From the NCBI RefSeq assembly GCF_050433385.1, contig NZ_JBNPXI010000023.1, forward strand, positions 10,867 to 74,866: a DNA stretch of 64,000 bases, read 5' to 3'. Positions 52,279 to 59,891 of the stretch are shown here, one piece after another. The position numbers and the translations under genes are program-made. This DNA comes from Brassicibacter mesophilus (GTDB lineage Bacteria; Bacillota; Clostridia; Tissierellales; Proteiniboraceae). Numbering within the stretch: position 1 is the first letter of the stretch; each line of letters begins with the position of its first letter. The notes below the pieces were generated by a model, which was not told where the DNA came from, ran no database searches, and was given only the letters and a program-made list of their open reading frames with translations.

Positions 52279-52539
52279 ATGAAAGTAGTTGACAAAAAAA
52301 TCGATATGGTTGTATGGTTTAAACCAGATGAGGAACTTATACCTATCAAATTTCGTTTAACAGAAGATAAAGAACAATTAGTTATTGAAGTTAATAAAGT
52401 AATTGTGAAAGACGAAGAAAAGATTGCAGGAAGAACAATACATACTTTTAGATGTCAAAGCATAATAAATGGAGTAGAGAAGGTATATGAGATAAGATTT
52501 ATTACTAATGACTTGAGATGGATATTATTCAAGATATAA
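52279..52539 (+). CDS. hypothetical protein (86 aa)
   Basis: An 86-residue beta-rich protein ('VVWFKPDEELIPIKFRLTEDKEQLVIEVNKVIVKDEEKIAGRTIHTFRCQSIINGVEKVYEIRFITNDLRWILFKI'). The pattern resembles small proteins often found beside LexA or DinB-type genes in Firmicutes, and here it lies 11 bp before a LexA-like gene. Function unknown; the pair is probably co-transcribed. Confidence 0.65.
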   Translation: MKVVDKKIDMVVWFKPDEELIPIKFRLTEDKEQLVIEVNKVIVKDEEKIAGRTIHTFRCQSIINGVEKVYEIRFITNDLRWILFKI

Positions 52540-52550
52540 GGGGGCATAAT

Positions 52551-52787
52551 ATGTTCACACAAAAGGAAGTACAAATACTTAAGACTATAATAGAACTAAT
52601 AGATAAAAAGGGGTGTAGTCCAACAGTAAGAGAAATAGGACGAGAGGTTAACCTAAGTTCTCCAACTCCAGTTCATAGTTATTTAGATAAACTAGAAAGC
52701 AAAGGGTACATCAGTAGAGCTGCATCTAGTCCAAAAGCTTTAACTGCAAATAAAAAGGTAATGAAATTAACGAAATTATTAGAGTAG
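52551..52787 (+). CDS. LexA-like DNA-binding domain protein without peptidase
   Basis: A 78-residue protein equal to the LexA N-terminal winged helix: 'TQKEVQILKTIIELIDKKGCSPTVREIGREVNLSSPTPVHSYLDKLESKGYISRAASSPKALT'. The S24 autoprotease domain is absent, so RecA-stimulated cleavage is not possible. It starts at ATG 52551 behind AAGGGGG. It may act as a stable repressor on SOS-like boxes or as a decoy. Part of its 3' end is duplicated at 53605-53693. Confidence 0.8.
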   Translation: MFTQKEVQILKTIIELIDKKGCSPTVREIGREVNLSSPTPVHSYLDKLESKGYISRAASSPKALTANKKVMKLTKLLE

Positions 52788-52803
52788 GATTTTTCCTATT
52801 CCT
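52714..52803 (+). repeat. duplicated segment, copy A (3' end of LexA-like gene)
   Basis: Similar over about 90 bp to 53605-53693, including TGCAAATAAAAAGGTAATGA and TAGGATTTTTCCTA. Copy A is the functional gene end. Confidence 0.7.
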
Positions 52804-52968
52804 TGTATATTGAGAATGAACCAGATCTAAAGCACTACCACCTTATGGAGCTTTGCTTCTGGGGAAGCGTCTTAAGATTGCACCTCGTGTGCCCTTGCAT
52901 AAATACATTGTTAATGTGAGTTTCTCGCCAGTGTCCCCTTGTTTACTAACTATTTTATACTCTGATTT
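52804..52968. other. intergenic, no feature recognised
   Basis: A slightly GC-richer stretch after the LexA-like gene. No gene or clear structure is visible; it may be remnant DNA from the duplication event. Confidence 0.35.
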
Positions 52969-53442
52969 CTAGAAGTTGTATTTAAATATCTCATCAACGT
53001 GTATTGAAATACTTTCTTTATTGCCCCTTTTCATAATTTCATTCAGTATATTCAAATCATTTGATCTTAATTTAAAAACTCCATAGTAAGGTTGATCTAC
53101 GTAAATATCGCCATTTTCTTCGTAGATTGACCTCAAACTATAACCTTCCAACATTTCGAAAGCAACCATACTGAATTTTGCTTTATCAGGAAGGTCAGAA
53201 ACACTATCTTTATCTGTCCTCTCTGAATTCTTCAATATTTCTAATATATTACATATATCTGATTGTTCAGAAATAGTAATCTTTTCAACACCTTGTTCGT
53301 TAACAACATTAATAAATATAACACTACTTAATTGCTCTGCCTCAGGCACTGCTAGGCGGCTTTCACTTAACATAGAGATCAAACCTATAGCAGCAATAAT
53401 ACCAATTGTTATGGCAAACAACCATTTTATTTTTCTATTCAT
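52969..53442 (-). CDS. hypothetical exported or membrane-anchored protein (157 aa)
   Basis: Started at ATG 53442 behind AGGAG, giving 157 residues. An N-terminal helix ('MNRKIKWLFAITIGIIAAIGLISML') is a signal anchor. The outer part is beta-rich ('LSSVIFINVVNEQGVEKITISEQSDICNILEILKNSERTD'), with 'FEMLEGYSLRSIYEENGDIYVDQPYYGVFKL'. No family assigned. The gene lies between the two copies of the LexA-like 3' end, so it was probably acquired or transposed together with that duplication. Confidence 0.65.
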   Translation of the reverse strand: MNRKIKWLFAITIGIIAAIGLISMLSESRLAVPEAEQLSSVIFINVVNEQGVEKITISEQSDICNILEILKNSERTDKDSVSDLPDKAKFSMVAFEMLEGYSLRSIYEENGDIYVDQPYYGVFKLRSNDLNILNEIMKRGNKESISIHVDEIFKYNF

Positions 53443-53549
53443 ACCGCTACTCCTTCTGAAACATAAATTATTCTTACTTAATAATTTCTTGCACTGCAAT
53501 CAATAGTTTTTAATCCCTCATCAATCAATTAAGCTAATCGAGGATTTCC

Positions 53550-53608
53550 ACTACATATTATATTACAATTTAGCAAAATATGGATAAAATTAAATTGTTC
53601 GTTAGTAG
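53550..53608 (-). repeat. promoter-like repeat, copy 2
   Basis: Similar to 51250-51309 and 56034-56095. The minus strand has TTTTATCCATATTTTGC and TATAATATGTA, about 110 bp upstream of the gene at 52969-53442. Confidence 0.55.
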
Positions 53609-53693
53609 AGCTGTGCCTAGTTAACCAAGAGTTTTAAATGCAAATAAAAAGGTAATGAATTTAACGAATTTATTAGGGTAGGATTTTTCCTAA
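53605..53693 (+). repeat. duplicated segment, copy B (decayed LexA-like gene end)
   Basis: A second copy of the segment at 52714-52803 with substitutions and a small insertion. It has no ORF of its own and marks a local duplication around the gene at 52969-53442. Confidence 0.7.
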
Positions 53694-53770
53694 TGCACCT
53701 TTACGCAAATATTATGTTAGATGATGTTACTGTCATCTTAGAAGTAATGGATAAATCCTTTTCCTAATCT

Positions 53771-54313
53771 TTATGATTTATTTGTAAATTTAAAAACTTT
53801 ACTGAAACCATAATGTGGGATATCTTTGTCTTCTTCAGTAAATTGATTATTTGTATAATGAGACAAGGTTTTTCTCCAAAATTTTATGGTTTTCAAATTA
53901 CTATCGGTAGGTGTTGTAAACAGCATCCAGTTTCCTAAATACTTATTAAATATAGTTGTAACAGCATATTTACCAACGCCTTTGCCCCTAAACGGTCTCA
54001 TTATAAACATTTCGCTTATCATAAAATCACTGTCATCAACTAGATAAGGTGGAGTTGCTACTAAAACAAACCCTGCAGGAAGCCCATCAACAGTAATTAA
54101 ATATGGAAAAAGAATGTTCTTCTTATTCCACCATATGTCAAATATAGGTATTTGCTCTTCTAGTGTTTTTATACTATCATCCTCTTCGAAAACCCCATAC
54201 TTATTAGGATAAACATTTCGTATTTCTCCTAAATCATACAAGTATAGGGGGTATATATTATTAATTATAAACTTATTATCATAATCGCATAATTGTATTG
54301 ATATATTAGTCAT
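53771..54313 (-). CDS. GNAT-family N-acetyltransferase
   Basis: Started at ATG 54313 behind AAGGAAGGATAAT, 180 residues. GNAT signatures are 'YLITVDGLPAGFVLVATPPY', the acetyl-CoA loop 'EMFIMRPFRGKGVGKYAVTTIFN' (R/QxxGxG/A) and 'PTDSNLKTIKFWRKTLSHY'. It probably acetylates a small molecule or antibiotic; the substrate is not deducible. It is one of two GNAT genes in the element. Confidence 0.85.
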   Translation of the reverse strand: MTNISIQLCDYDNKFIINNIYPLYLYDLGEIRNVYPNKYGVFEEDDSIKTLEEQIPIFDIWWNKKNILFPYLITVDGLPAGFVLVATPPYLVDDSDFMISEMFIMRPFRGKGVGKYAVTTIFNKYLGNWMLFTTPTDSNLKTIKFWRKTLSHYTNNQFTEEDKDIPHYGFSKVFKFTNKS

Positions 54314-54334
54314 TATTATCCTTCCTTTTTTCAT

Positions 54335-54567
54335 ATTTTGATGAAAATAAACTTCTAAAATAATTTTTCTTCAATCTATTTTTCTATCTTTATAGTACTT
54401 TCACCTAACGGTCTGAGGCTTAGTGATGTCGAACTTTTGCGAAACAATGACTTTCCGATGTCTACTGAGGCTCTGTTATAGGAAGTGATGAATCTTTTCA
54501 CCTCTATAATCCTTCGAATAATATTAAAAATACATCTTAAATAAAACTATAGATTATGCTCATAATC
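54335..54567. other. intergenic, no feature recognised
   Basis: Contains GATGTC and TGAGGCT motifs each repeated within about 70 bp (near 54410-54475), which might be remnants of a recombination site. No gene seen. Confidence 0.35.
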
Positions 54568-55026
54568 TTATTCAGCAGAATACGTCTGATTAACAGTCCT
54601 TACATTTTTAGTTAAAATATCCATCAACAATTCATGTTTCTTTCGTTCAAAATTCAAGCATCCAATTTGAGTGTTTGACATATTAAAGTATTTTACTTTA
54701 ATACTATCGGCAATCTCAATATCTGCTCTACTGATTTCACTCCATAAATACAGTTCTTTTCCACGGAAAAGCTTAATGATTCCTTTAGAAGATATACCTT
54801 GTTTCATCCACAAAGTAATTAAAGTTAAAACAGCTAACACTCCCAATAAATAGTGACTACATCCTTTTTCAAAAAAATATGTGATCATTGCCAACATCAA
54901 AACCCCGACTAATATCATACAAATTTCTATCTTGCTTTTTTTTGTGAAAATTATTAGGTTTTTAATGTATACTAATTGTTTGATAAAAACGGAAGTCACC
55001 AAAACCAAAACTATATAAGTACTCAT
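54568..55026 (-). CDS. hypothetical membrane protein (152 aa)
   Basis: A 152-residue protein with about three hydrophobic helices ('TYIVLVLVTSVFIKQLVYI', 'ICMILVGVLMLAMITYFF', 'YLLGVLAVLTLITLW'). A PH-like C-terminal stretch follows ('GIIKLFRGKELYLWSEISRADIEIADSIKVKYFNMSNTQIGCLNFERKKHELLMDIL'), as in DUF-type bacterial PH-domain proteins. GGAAGTGAAAAAAGC precedes the ATG. Function unknown. Confidence 0.65.
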   Translation of the reverse strand: MSTYIVLVLVTSVFIKQLVYIKNLIIFTKKSKIEICMILVGVLMLAMITYFFEKGCSHYLLGVLAVLTLITLWMKQGISSKGIIKLFRGKELYLWSEISRADIEIADSIKVKYFNMSNTQIGCLNFERKKHELLMDILTKNVRTVNQTYSAE

Positions 55027-55239
55027 GCTTTTTTCACTTCCTTTGTTAAATATAAATTATTCTTACTTCACATTATTCTACAAATACGTCATAAACAGCT
55101 TTTCGAATATATTATTTATCTTTTTAACATCTCTTTTTTTCAAACAAGACCTTAAAAACAACCCTATATTATAATTTCCTATAACGGTCATGCTGTGTAA
55201 GAAGACAGATCTATCACACATATAACCCTATATATAAAC

Positions 55240-55446
55240 TTAAAAATTAGTTATATCTAAATTCGGATTCTTCTCTATTGCATTTTTCTTTATTTCATCA
55301 ACTTTTTTATAATATCCTTCTTCAGATATAATGACCTTTTTAATAAGAAGTTCTAATATAGTGTTGAAATATAGACTATAAAAATATAGGTGGGATTGTC
55401 TATCTATAATACTCAATATCTGAAAAATGTGACAATAAAATATCAT
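55240..55446 (-). CDS. short ORF, probably a gene fragment (68 aa)
   Basis: The C-terminal half ('FNTILELLIKKVIISEEGYYKKVDEIKKNAIEKNPNLDI') looks like real coding sequence, with an amphipathic charged helix common at the end of small phage or element proteins. The N-terminal half is less convincing and no ribosome site is seen. It may be a truncated remnant. Confidence 0.35.
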   Translation of the reverse strand: MIFYCHIFQILSIIDRQSHLYFYSLYFNTILELLIKKVIISEEGYYKKVDEIKKNAIEKNPNLDITNF

Positions 55447-55461
55447 AGTACAATTGATTTT

Positions 55462-55947
55462 TTAAATGTCTTTCACCATATATATACTTCCAGAATCTTC
55501 ATTAAATATTTTGTATCCTAAACATTTATATAATGAAAAAGTAGGTTTATTAAATTTAAAAACATTAAGTCCTATTCTATTAAATCCCTTTTCTTTCACT
55601 TCCTCTTCAACCAAAAGTAAGGTCTGTTTTCCATAACCTTTTTTACGAAATTTCTCAAATATCAAGAAATCATAAATAAACGCTTCACTTTCAGTATACT
55701 TTACATACCAAATTAGCCCCACATCGTCATTTTCACTATTTACAACTACATAAATAAAATTATCTTTTGTGTACTTTCCTTGTGGAAGAATTTCATTAAA
55801 TCCTTTTTTGGCACTCTCAAATGCCTCTTCTTCGCTGCATCGACCTGACTTTATTAAATCTTGTGAATAATCTGAAATACTCCATTCAGCAAACCTATCA
55901 AATTCATCATCACTCATTTCTTTAAATCTAATATTAAAATCTCCCAT
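55462..55947 (-). CDS. GNAT-family N-acetyltransferase
   Basis: Started at ATG 55947 behind TAGGGGAAA, 161 residues. It has 'FAEWSISDYSQDLIKSGRCSEEEAFESAKKGFNEILP' at the N-terminus, a central 'DVGLIWYVKYTESEAFIYDFLIFEKFRKKGYGKQTLLLVEEEVKEKG' acetyl-CoA loop (RKKGYG) and 'LNVFKFNKPTFSLYKCLGYKIF'. This is a typical single-domain GNAT. A copy of the element's promoter-like repeat lies about 90 bp upstream. Confidence 0.88.
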   Translation of the reverse strand: MGDFNIRFKEMSDDEFDRFAEWSISDYSQDLIKSGRCSEEEAFESAKKGFNEILPQGKYTKDNFIYVVVNSENDDVGLIWYVKYTESEAFIYDFLIFEKFRKKGYGKQTLLLVEEEVKEKGFNRIGLNVFKFNKPTFSLYKCLGYKIFNEDSGSIYMVKDI

Positions 55948-56033
55948 TTTATTTCCCCTATAATATTTATTAATTATATTTACTCTCCTCTTATACGAAA
56001 CGCTATACGACATTGGTGTCGTAAATAGCTGAA

Positions 56034-56095
56034 TGCATTACATATTATATCATAAATTACTAAGATATGGACAAACCTACTTTGACTTGTACTTT
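56034..56095 (-). repeat. promoter-like repeat, copy 3
   Basis: Similar to 51250-51309 and 53550-53608; the minus strand has TTTGTCCATAT and TATAATATGTA, upstream of the GNAT gene at 55462-55947. Confidence 0.55.
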
Positions 56096-56404
56096 TTTAT
56101 TTCAAATAAACTGTTTGGCTTTTTAGATATTTATTTAATTTTGAGATGTAGTAAAAAAATATGTCGAAACTTGCGGATATTTTTGGCAGGTATTTCAGTA
56201 GTAAGATAGAAAATTGTATTTATATTTAATAAATTCAGATGAAGTATGTAATTATATAGCTATATAAAAATACTACCGATACTTTATATCGTATAGTCTG
56301 CTTCTTTTGATAGTATTCATAACGTGTCAATGTCGAGAACCCAATAGTTAGCAGTCAGTGTAATATCGAGGCAGTACTTTGAGATCATTTATTGAGGAGG
56401 ACAT
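56096..56404. other. intergenic, promoter region of nucleotidyltransferase
   Basis: About 310 bp without a gene. GAGGAGG at the end is the ribosome site of the next gene. No strong hairpin recognised. Confidence 0.4.
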
Positions 56405-57211
56405 ATGAAAGTGCATATTTATGATGATAAAAGTTTTAAAGCTATGATTAGGGAGTTCATGGATAGGATTAAAGAAATATTGGATAACAACCTACTGTCG
56501 GTAATTATATCTGGGTCAGTAGCTTTAGAGGATTATATCTATAGCAAGGGTGATATAGATTTTTTCGTAGTAACTAAACATGATTTATCTGTCGACGATT
56601 ATGAAAAAATAATTAAGTTACATGAGAGACTAAGAGCAGGGGAACTTGGACTACTTGGAACCCTATTGGAAGGAGTATATTGTCCATTACCAATGATGCA
56701 GGAACCAAGATATTATACAGGATTAGGATGCTATATAGGCACTAGAAGAAAGGGCTGGAAGCAAATTTCAAAATCTGCTATGTCCAATATAGATTATCTT
56801 ACTATAAGTCAATATGGTAAGACAGTTTATGGCGAAGATATTACTAAGAAAATCTTCAAACCTTCTTATGATGAATTAAGAGAAACGATAATAGCAGAAA
56901 TAAAAAACAATCTAAAGCATTCAGAGGAAATTAATGATATTTATTTTTCATTACATTTGCTATATTTTGCAACAAGAAGTCTATATACATTTTTTAATTA
57001 TGATATCATATCCAAAGGTAAATCATGCGATTGGTTTATTCAAAAATATCCAGATTCACAATGGGTACCATTTATTAAATACACTTCTCAATATAGATAT
57101 CCGCTTGATAAAATTGAAAAAGAGCAGATTGATGGAAATTACATAATAAAAAATGCGCCATTACTTTTAGAACATATATATTCAATAATCAAAGACAGCG
57201 ATAGTACCTAA
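56405..57211 (+). CDS. nucleotidyltransferase (aminoglycoside adenylyltransferase-like)
   Basis: A 268-residue protein with the pol-beta-type nucleotidyltransferase motif 'SVIISGSVALEDYIYSKGDIDFFVVTK' (GS, then D-x-D) near residues 34-60. The helical C-terminal half resembles the DUF4111 domain of ANT(3'')/ANT(9)-type enzymes. Substrate is unknown and resistance should not be assumed, because many clostridial relatives are uncharacterised. GGAGGACAT precedes the ATG. It is the only large plus-strand gene in the right half of the element. Confidence 0.75.
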   Translation: MKVHIYDDKSFKAMIREFMDRIKEILDNNLLSVIISGSVALEDYIYSKGDIDFFVVTKHDLSVDDYEKIIKLHERLRAGELGLLGTLLEGVYCPLPMMQEPRYYTGLGCYIGTRRKGWKQISKSAMSNIDYLTISQYGKTVYGEDITKKIFKPSYDELRETIIAEIKNNLKHSEEINDIYFSLHLLYFATRSLYTFFNYDIISKGKSCDWFIQKYPDSQWVPFIKYTSQYRYPLDKIEKEQIDGNYIIKNAPLLLEHIYSIIKDSDST

Positions 57212-57303
57212 CATAGGGTAGATTACACTGACTTATGACACGCTTGTTGTTCGATTGATTTTTAACATTCTTTTTATGCGAAGAATTATGGGGGAAAAGA
57301 ATA

Positions 57304-57400
57304 GTGGTAGAAAAGAATGTTCATCCTCATTTATTTAGGCACAGCAGAACTATGTGTCTGTTACAAGGCGGAGCTAAACTAGAGGACCAATTAGTCTTGG
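57304..57400 (+). pseudogene. fragment of a tyrosine recombinase C-terminus
   Basis: 'NVHPHLFRHSRTMCLLQGGAKL' matches the box II HxxR region of phage-type integrases. The upstream arm and catalytic Arg, and the downstream Tyr, are absent. It is a relic of another mobile element near the right end of the cotJC element. Confidence 0.65.
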
Positions 57401-57510
57401 CCCTCATTTTCTTCTTGTTCTTTCTTATCTATTATCCTCAGTATTATGTCGAGAACAATATCATAAATATCCATATTAAATTATATTCTTAAGAAATAAT
57501 ATTATTACAT

Positions 57511-57535
57511 GTTGAAACATATTACGACTACTTGA
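57511..57535. other. attachment site at right end of cotJC element
   Basis: GTTGAAACATATT (57511-57523) and CGACT (57525-57529), then the core CTTGA (57531-57535), followed by cotJC sequence. The arms are the inverted counterparts of those at 48542-48563. Confidence 0.88.
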
Positions 57536-57690
57536 TTAGTTGGTATAGTCCATCTTTGAGTGAGATATCTTATTCCTGCTGAGAGTTCTCCGTCTGGGCC
57601 TCCAAACTGCTCTAATATCATAGCTGCTAGTGTTGGGTTACAAGAGTCTACTCTAACAGGATATTGAAGTCTTTTTTCATAAATCCACAT
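57531..57690 (-). CDS. cotJC: CotJC, 5' part, separated by element
   Basis: The first 53 residues of CotJC: 'MWIYEKRLQYPVRVDSCNPTLAAMILEQFGGPDGELSAGIRYLTQRWTIPTNQ', with the first di-manganese glutamate region. Beyond the core the frame runs 8 residues into element DNA and stops at 57505. GGAGGTTAAGTT precedes the ATG. It is third in cotJABC; joining to 48125-48537 rebuilds a 190-residue protein. Confidence 0.93.
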
Positions 57691-57713
57691 AACTTAACCT
57701 CCTTTGAAATGAA

Positions 57714-57974
57714 TTATAAGCCTCTAAAATCTATATCCCAAGGCCAAGGCTCTTCGATATACTGCCATGGGAATTTACTCATGTCGTTAGCTCTTAATGG
57801 GCCATATTGTGCTGAATACATGCGTTCAAGATCTCTATATTTTTGGCTATAAGTGTTATGAAGTCTTAATGCACGCTCGTCTGTAGGGTGAGTATCGAGA
57901 TAAAGGTTAGTTTCAATCAATACAAACCCTATTTCCATTAGCTGCTTAAGCAATATCAATTGATTTTTATGCAT
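57714..57974 (-). CDS. cotJB: spore coat protein CotJB
   Basis: An 86-residue CotJB protein: 'LILLKQLMEIGFVLIETNLYLDTHPTDERALRLHNTYSQKYRDLERMYSAQYGPL' with the conserved 'FPWQYIEEPWPWDI' end. CotJB is a mother-cell-made coat component needed with CotJA and CotJC. GGAGGTGT precedes the ATG. It lies between cotJA and cotJC with short gaps. Confidence 0.93.
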   Translation of the reverse strand: MHKNQLILLKQLMEIGFVLIETNLYLDTHPTDERALRLHNTYSQKYRDLERMYSAQYGPLRANDMSKFPWQYIEEPWPWDIDFRGL

Positions 57975-57994
57975 ATTTACACCTCCTAAAATAT

Positions 57995-58177
57995 CTATTT
58001 ATAACGCTTTTCTTGCTTATAAGGCATATATAGCTCAGGAAATAACGTTCCTTTTCTTAATGCCTCTTCAGGACTAAAAACTGTTTCCATAATTTGAAAA
58101 GGAACATATGCATGAGCTAGCCTAGTATATGGCTCCATAGGTGGTGGACAAACAACATATTTGTCTTTATTCTTCAT
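57995..58177 (-). CDS. cotJA: spore coat protein CotJA
   Basis: A 60-residue CotJA started at ATG 58177 behind GGGAGG; the frame continues upstream without a site. 'PPMEPYTRLAHAYVPFQIMETVFSPEEALRKGTLFPELYMPY' is the family signature. It is first of the cotJABC operon. Mother-cell (sigma-E) expression is expected from the family; promoter boxes were not confidently identified. Confidence 0.92.
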   Translation of the reverse strand: MKNKDKYVVCPPPMEPYTRLAHAYVPFQIMETVFSPEEALRKGTLFPELYMPYKQEKRYK

Positions 58178-58274
58178 AGATAAACCTCCCTTAAAAATAT
58201 TCTTGTGCACTATTATATTACGTTTGTATTTAGCCAAGTGTGATACACTAATAGCGTTTTACAGACAATAAAAA

Positions 58275-58299
58275 AAGATGAGACATTCAATCTCATCTT
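58275..58299 (-). terminator. terminator of DUF1576 operon
   Basis: AAGATGAGA (58275-58283) and TCTCATCTT (58291-58299) on the plus strand. Read on the minus strand they form a stem followed by a T run, directly after the stop of the gene at 58300. Confidence 0.85.
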
Positions 58300-58641
58300 C
58301 TATTTGTATCTATATAAAGTAATAGTAAGTGCATTTCCATTAAAGTGTACCTCTGCTTTATCGACCATAATTCCAACTAAGCAAAGCTCAGTATCAGTAT
58401 CACATTCTCCTGTAAGCTCCCAATAGTATTCTTCAACCTCTGGCTGTCTAGGAGTAGCAAGTAATTGACTAAGCTGCTGAACTCTTCTATCAGTACAATC
58501 TAGATTATCAGCTTCTATATGAATTTTATACTGCGTCTCCTGATTTTCGATTGAGATATTCATTTTGTCCGTTCCATGTAGAAAAGCAAAGGTAATTATC
58601 TCATCTAATATTTTAGATATCTTTTTAACGTCATGCTTCAA
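58300..58641 (-). CDS. hypothetical protein encoded with DUF1576
   Basis: A 113-residue protein, 2 bp after the DUF1576 gene. It starts 'DVKKISKILDEIITFAFLHGTDKMNISIENQETQYKIHIEADNLDC', somewhat like the start of a GHKL-type sensor fold but without ATP-binding boxes. No confident family. Tight coupling implies a joint function with the membrane protein. Confidence 0.65.
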   Translation of the reverse strand: MKHDVKKISKILDEIITFAFLHGTDKMNISIENQETQYKIHIEADNLDCTDRRVQQLSQLLATPRQPEVEEYYWELTGECDTDTELCLVGIMVDKAEVHFNGNALTITLYRYK

Positions 58642-58643
58642 TT

Positions 58644-59891
58644 TTAATCCTCCTTCTTAATAGCGTCTATTACTGGTACCAATAAAGTAGCAACTATGCC
58701 TGCAGAAAAACCATTATTGTAAAGATTTATTCCGCCGTGTAATACTCCTACATTCATAACAACAGATAGATGTAGAAATCCAGCAAGCAGTCCACTGATT
58801 GTTCCGTATTCTCCTGCAATAGGGGCAAGACTAGTACCGAATAGCGCTGCTATAATTACTGTTGTGGAATTAGTATCCCATATTTTTAATAGACCTGCAA
58901 TAAAAACCCCTGCCATGATTGGTAAACAGTTTTTTGGATGTTTACCAAAGGATGAAAACCCTACTATTGTTAGTAATCCTCCGATTATTGGTCCATTGAT
59001 AGTTCCATTTGATATTATAACATAAGTCATACCTATAAGTCCCATAATTCCCATATTAATTAAAGATAAACCAAATCCCACTAAATGCGTGAAATCAGTT
59101 ACTAATCTTCCGCTATACCATAATATGTTTGAATAACCCTTAAAGCTCATACCATTTATATAATATCCTAATACAATCAGTACAATAAAAAATGATGCGA
59201 GGAATATTTTAAGAAGTATATCATGCTCAGTAGATAGTATTATTCTAGGGCTATAAACAAATCCATAGCTTTTTAAAAATGACATAGCTATAGTACCTAT
59301 AAAACCTGCAGCAAATCCTACGTTGTATAGATTATATCCTTCATGAGCTTTTAAAACATGAGCAGAAATAGGAGGGAGAATAAAACCTGCTAATATACCT
59401 GCTAAAATAGCAAAGGTCATTCCTATAGAGAACGGAAGATTTAGACCATAAGCAATCTCATTTACCAAAGGAGATAGAGCAGTTCCGAACATGGAAATGA
59501 TAACTACATTTTTAAAGCTCTTTTTTTGATATTTAGCATATAAAAATCCACCAAGGTAAATTGGCCATACATTAAAAATGTTTTTTCCAAAAAAAGAAAA
59601 CCCAGCTATGATAAATATAGCAGATACAGATACACCACTAATTCTTATTTTATATTTCCAAAGAATTAAAATATTTAATAATGTTAGAATAGCTGAATTA
59701 ACTAAAGCAGCTCCTAAACCACCAACTTTTATATAGTCAGTAATAAGAATATCGGGATGAACAATTATGTCATATAATCCTCTAAATATGCTGTTTACAT
59801 CGCTCACAAACAAAGACATGACAAGGCATGATACTGGGAAAATCATTAATATTAATATTTTCTTATTTTCAGATAACTGATTCAAACACAT
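58644..59891 (-). CDS. DUF1576 membrane protein
   Basis: A 415-residue protein with about 11 transmembrane helices and two similar halves: 'YNLYNVGFAAGFIGTIAMSFLKSYGF' and 'INLYNNGFSAGIVATLLVPVIDAI', with 'GTALSPLVNEIAYG' and 'GTSLAPIAGEYGTISGLLAGFLHLSVV'. This repeat is characteristic of DUF1576. A transporter role is likely from the fold; substrate unknown. It forms an operon with the downstream small gene. Confidence 0.85.
   Translation of the reverse strand: MCLNQLSENKKILILMIFPVSCLVMSLFVSDVNSIFRGLYDIIVHPDILITDYIKVGGLGAALVNSAILTLLNILILWKYKIRISGVSVSAIFIIAGFSFFGKNIFNVWPIYLGGFLYAKYQKKSFKNVVIISMFGTALSPLVNEIAYGLNLPFSIGMTFAILAGILAGFILPPISAHVLKAHEGYNLYNVGFAAGFIGTIAMSFLKSYGFVYSPRIILSTEHDILLKIFLASFFIVLIVLGYYINGMSFKGYSNILWYSGRLVTDFTHLVGFGLSLINMGIMGLIGMTYVIISNGTINGPIIGGLLTIVGFSSFGKHPKNCLPIMAGVFIAGLLKIWDTNSTTVIIAALFGTSLAPIAGEYGTISGLLAGFLHLSVVMNVGVLHGGINLYNNGFSAGIVATLLVPVIDAIKKED

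Larger units (their letters stand above)
48538..57535. mobile_element. 9.0 kb serine-recombinase element inserted in cotJC
   Basis: The ends are fixed by the interrupted spore-coat gene and the 5-bp core (8,993 bp between equivalent positions). The element holds a large serine recombinase at one end and about nine accessory genes, with no phage structural or conjugation genes. The recombinase stop lies only 22 bp from the core. The layout copies known sporulation intervening elements (skin in sigK and others), in which a serine recombinase excises the DNA in the mother cell to rebuild the gene. Confidence 0.9.

Noticed and set aside
54400..54480. Integron attC-like site (CCTAAC ... GTTATAGG) in the cotJC element
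   Set aside because: The arms do not fold into the required imperfect hairpin and there is no integron integrase; the repeats inside are direct.
57664..57852. Plus-strand frame opposite cotJB/cotJC
   Set aside because: Shadow of well-recognised spore coat genes on the other strand.
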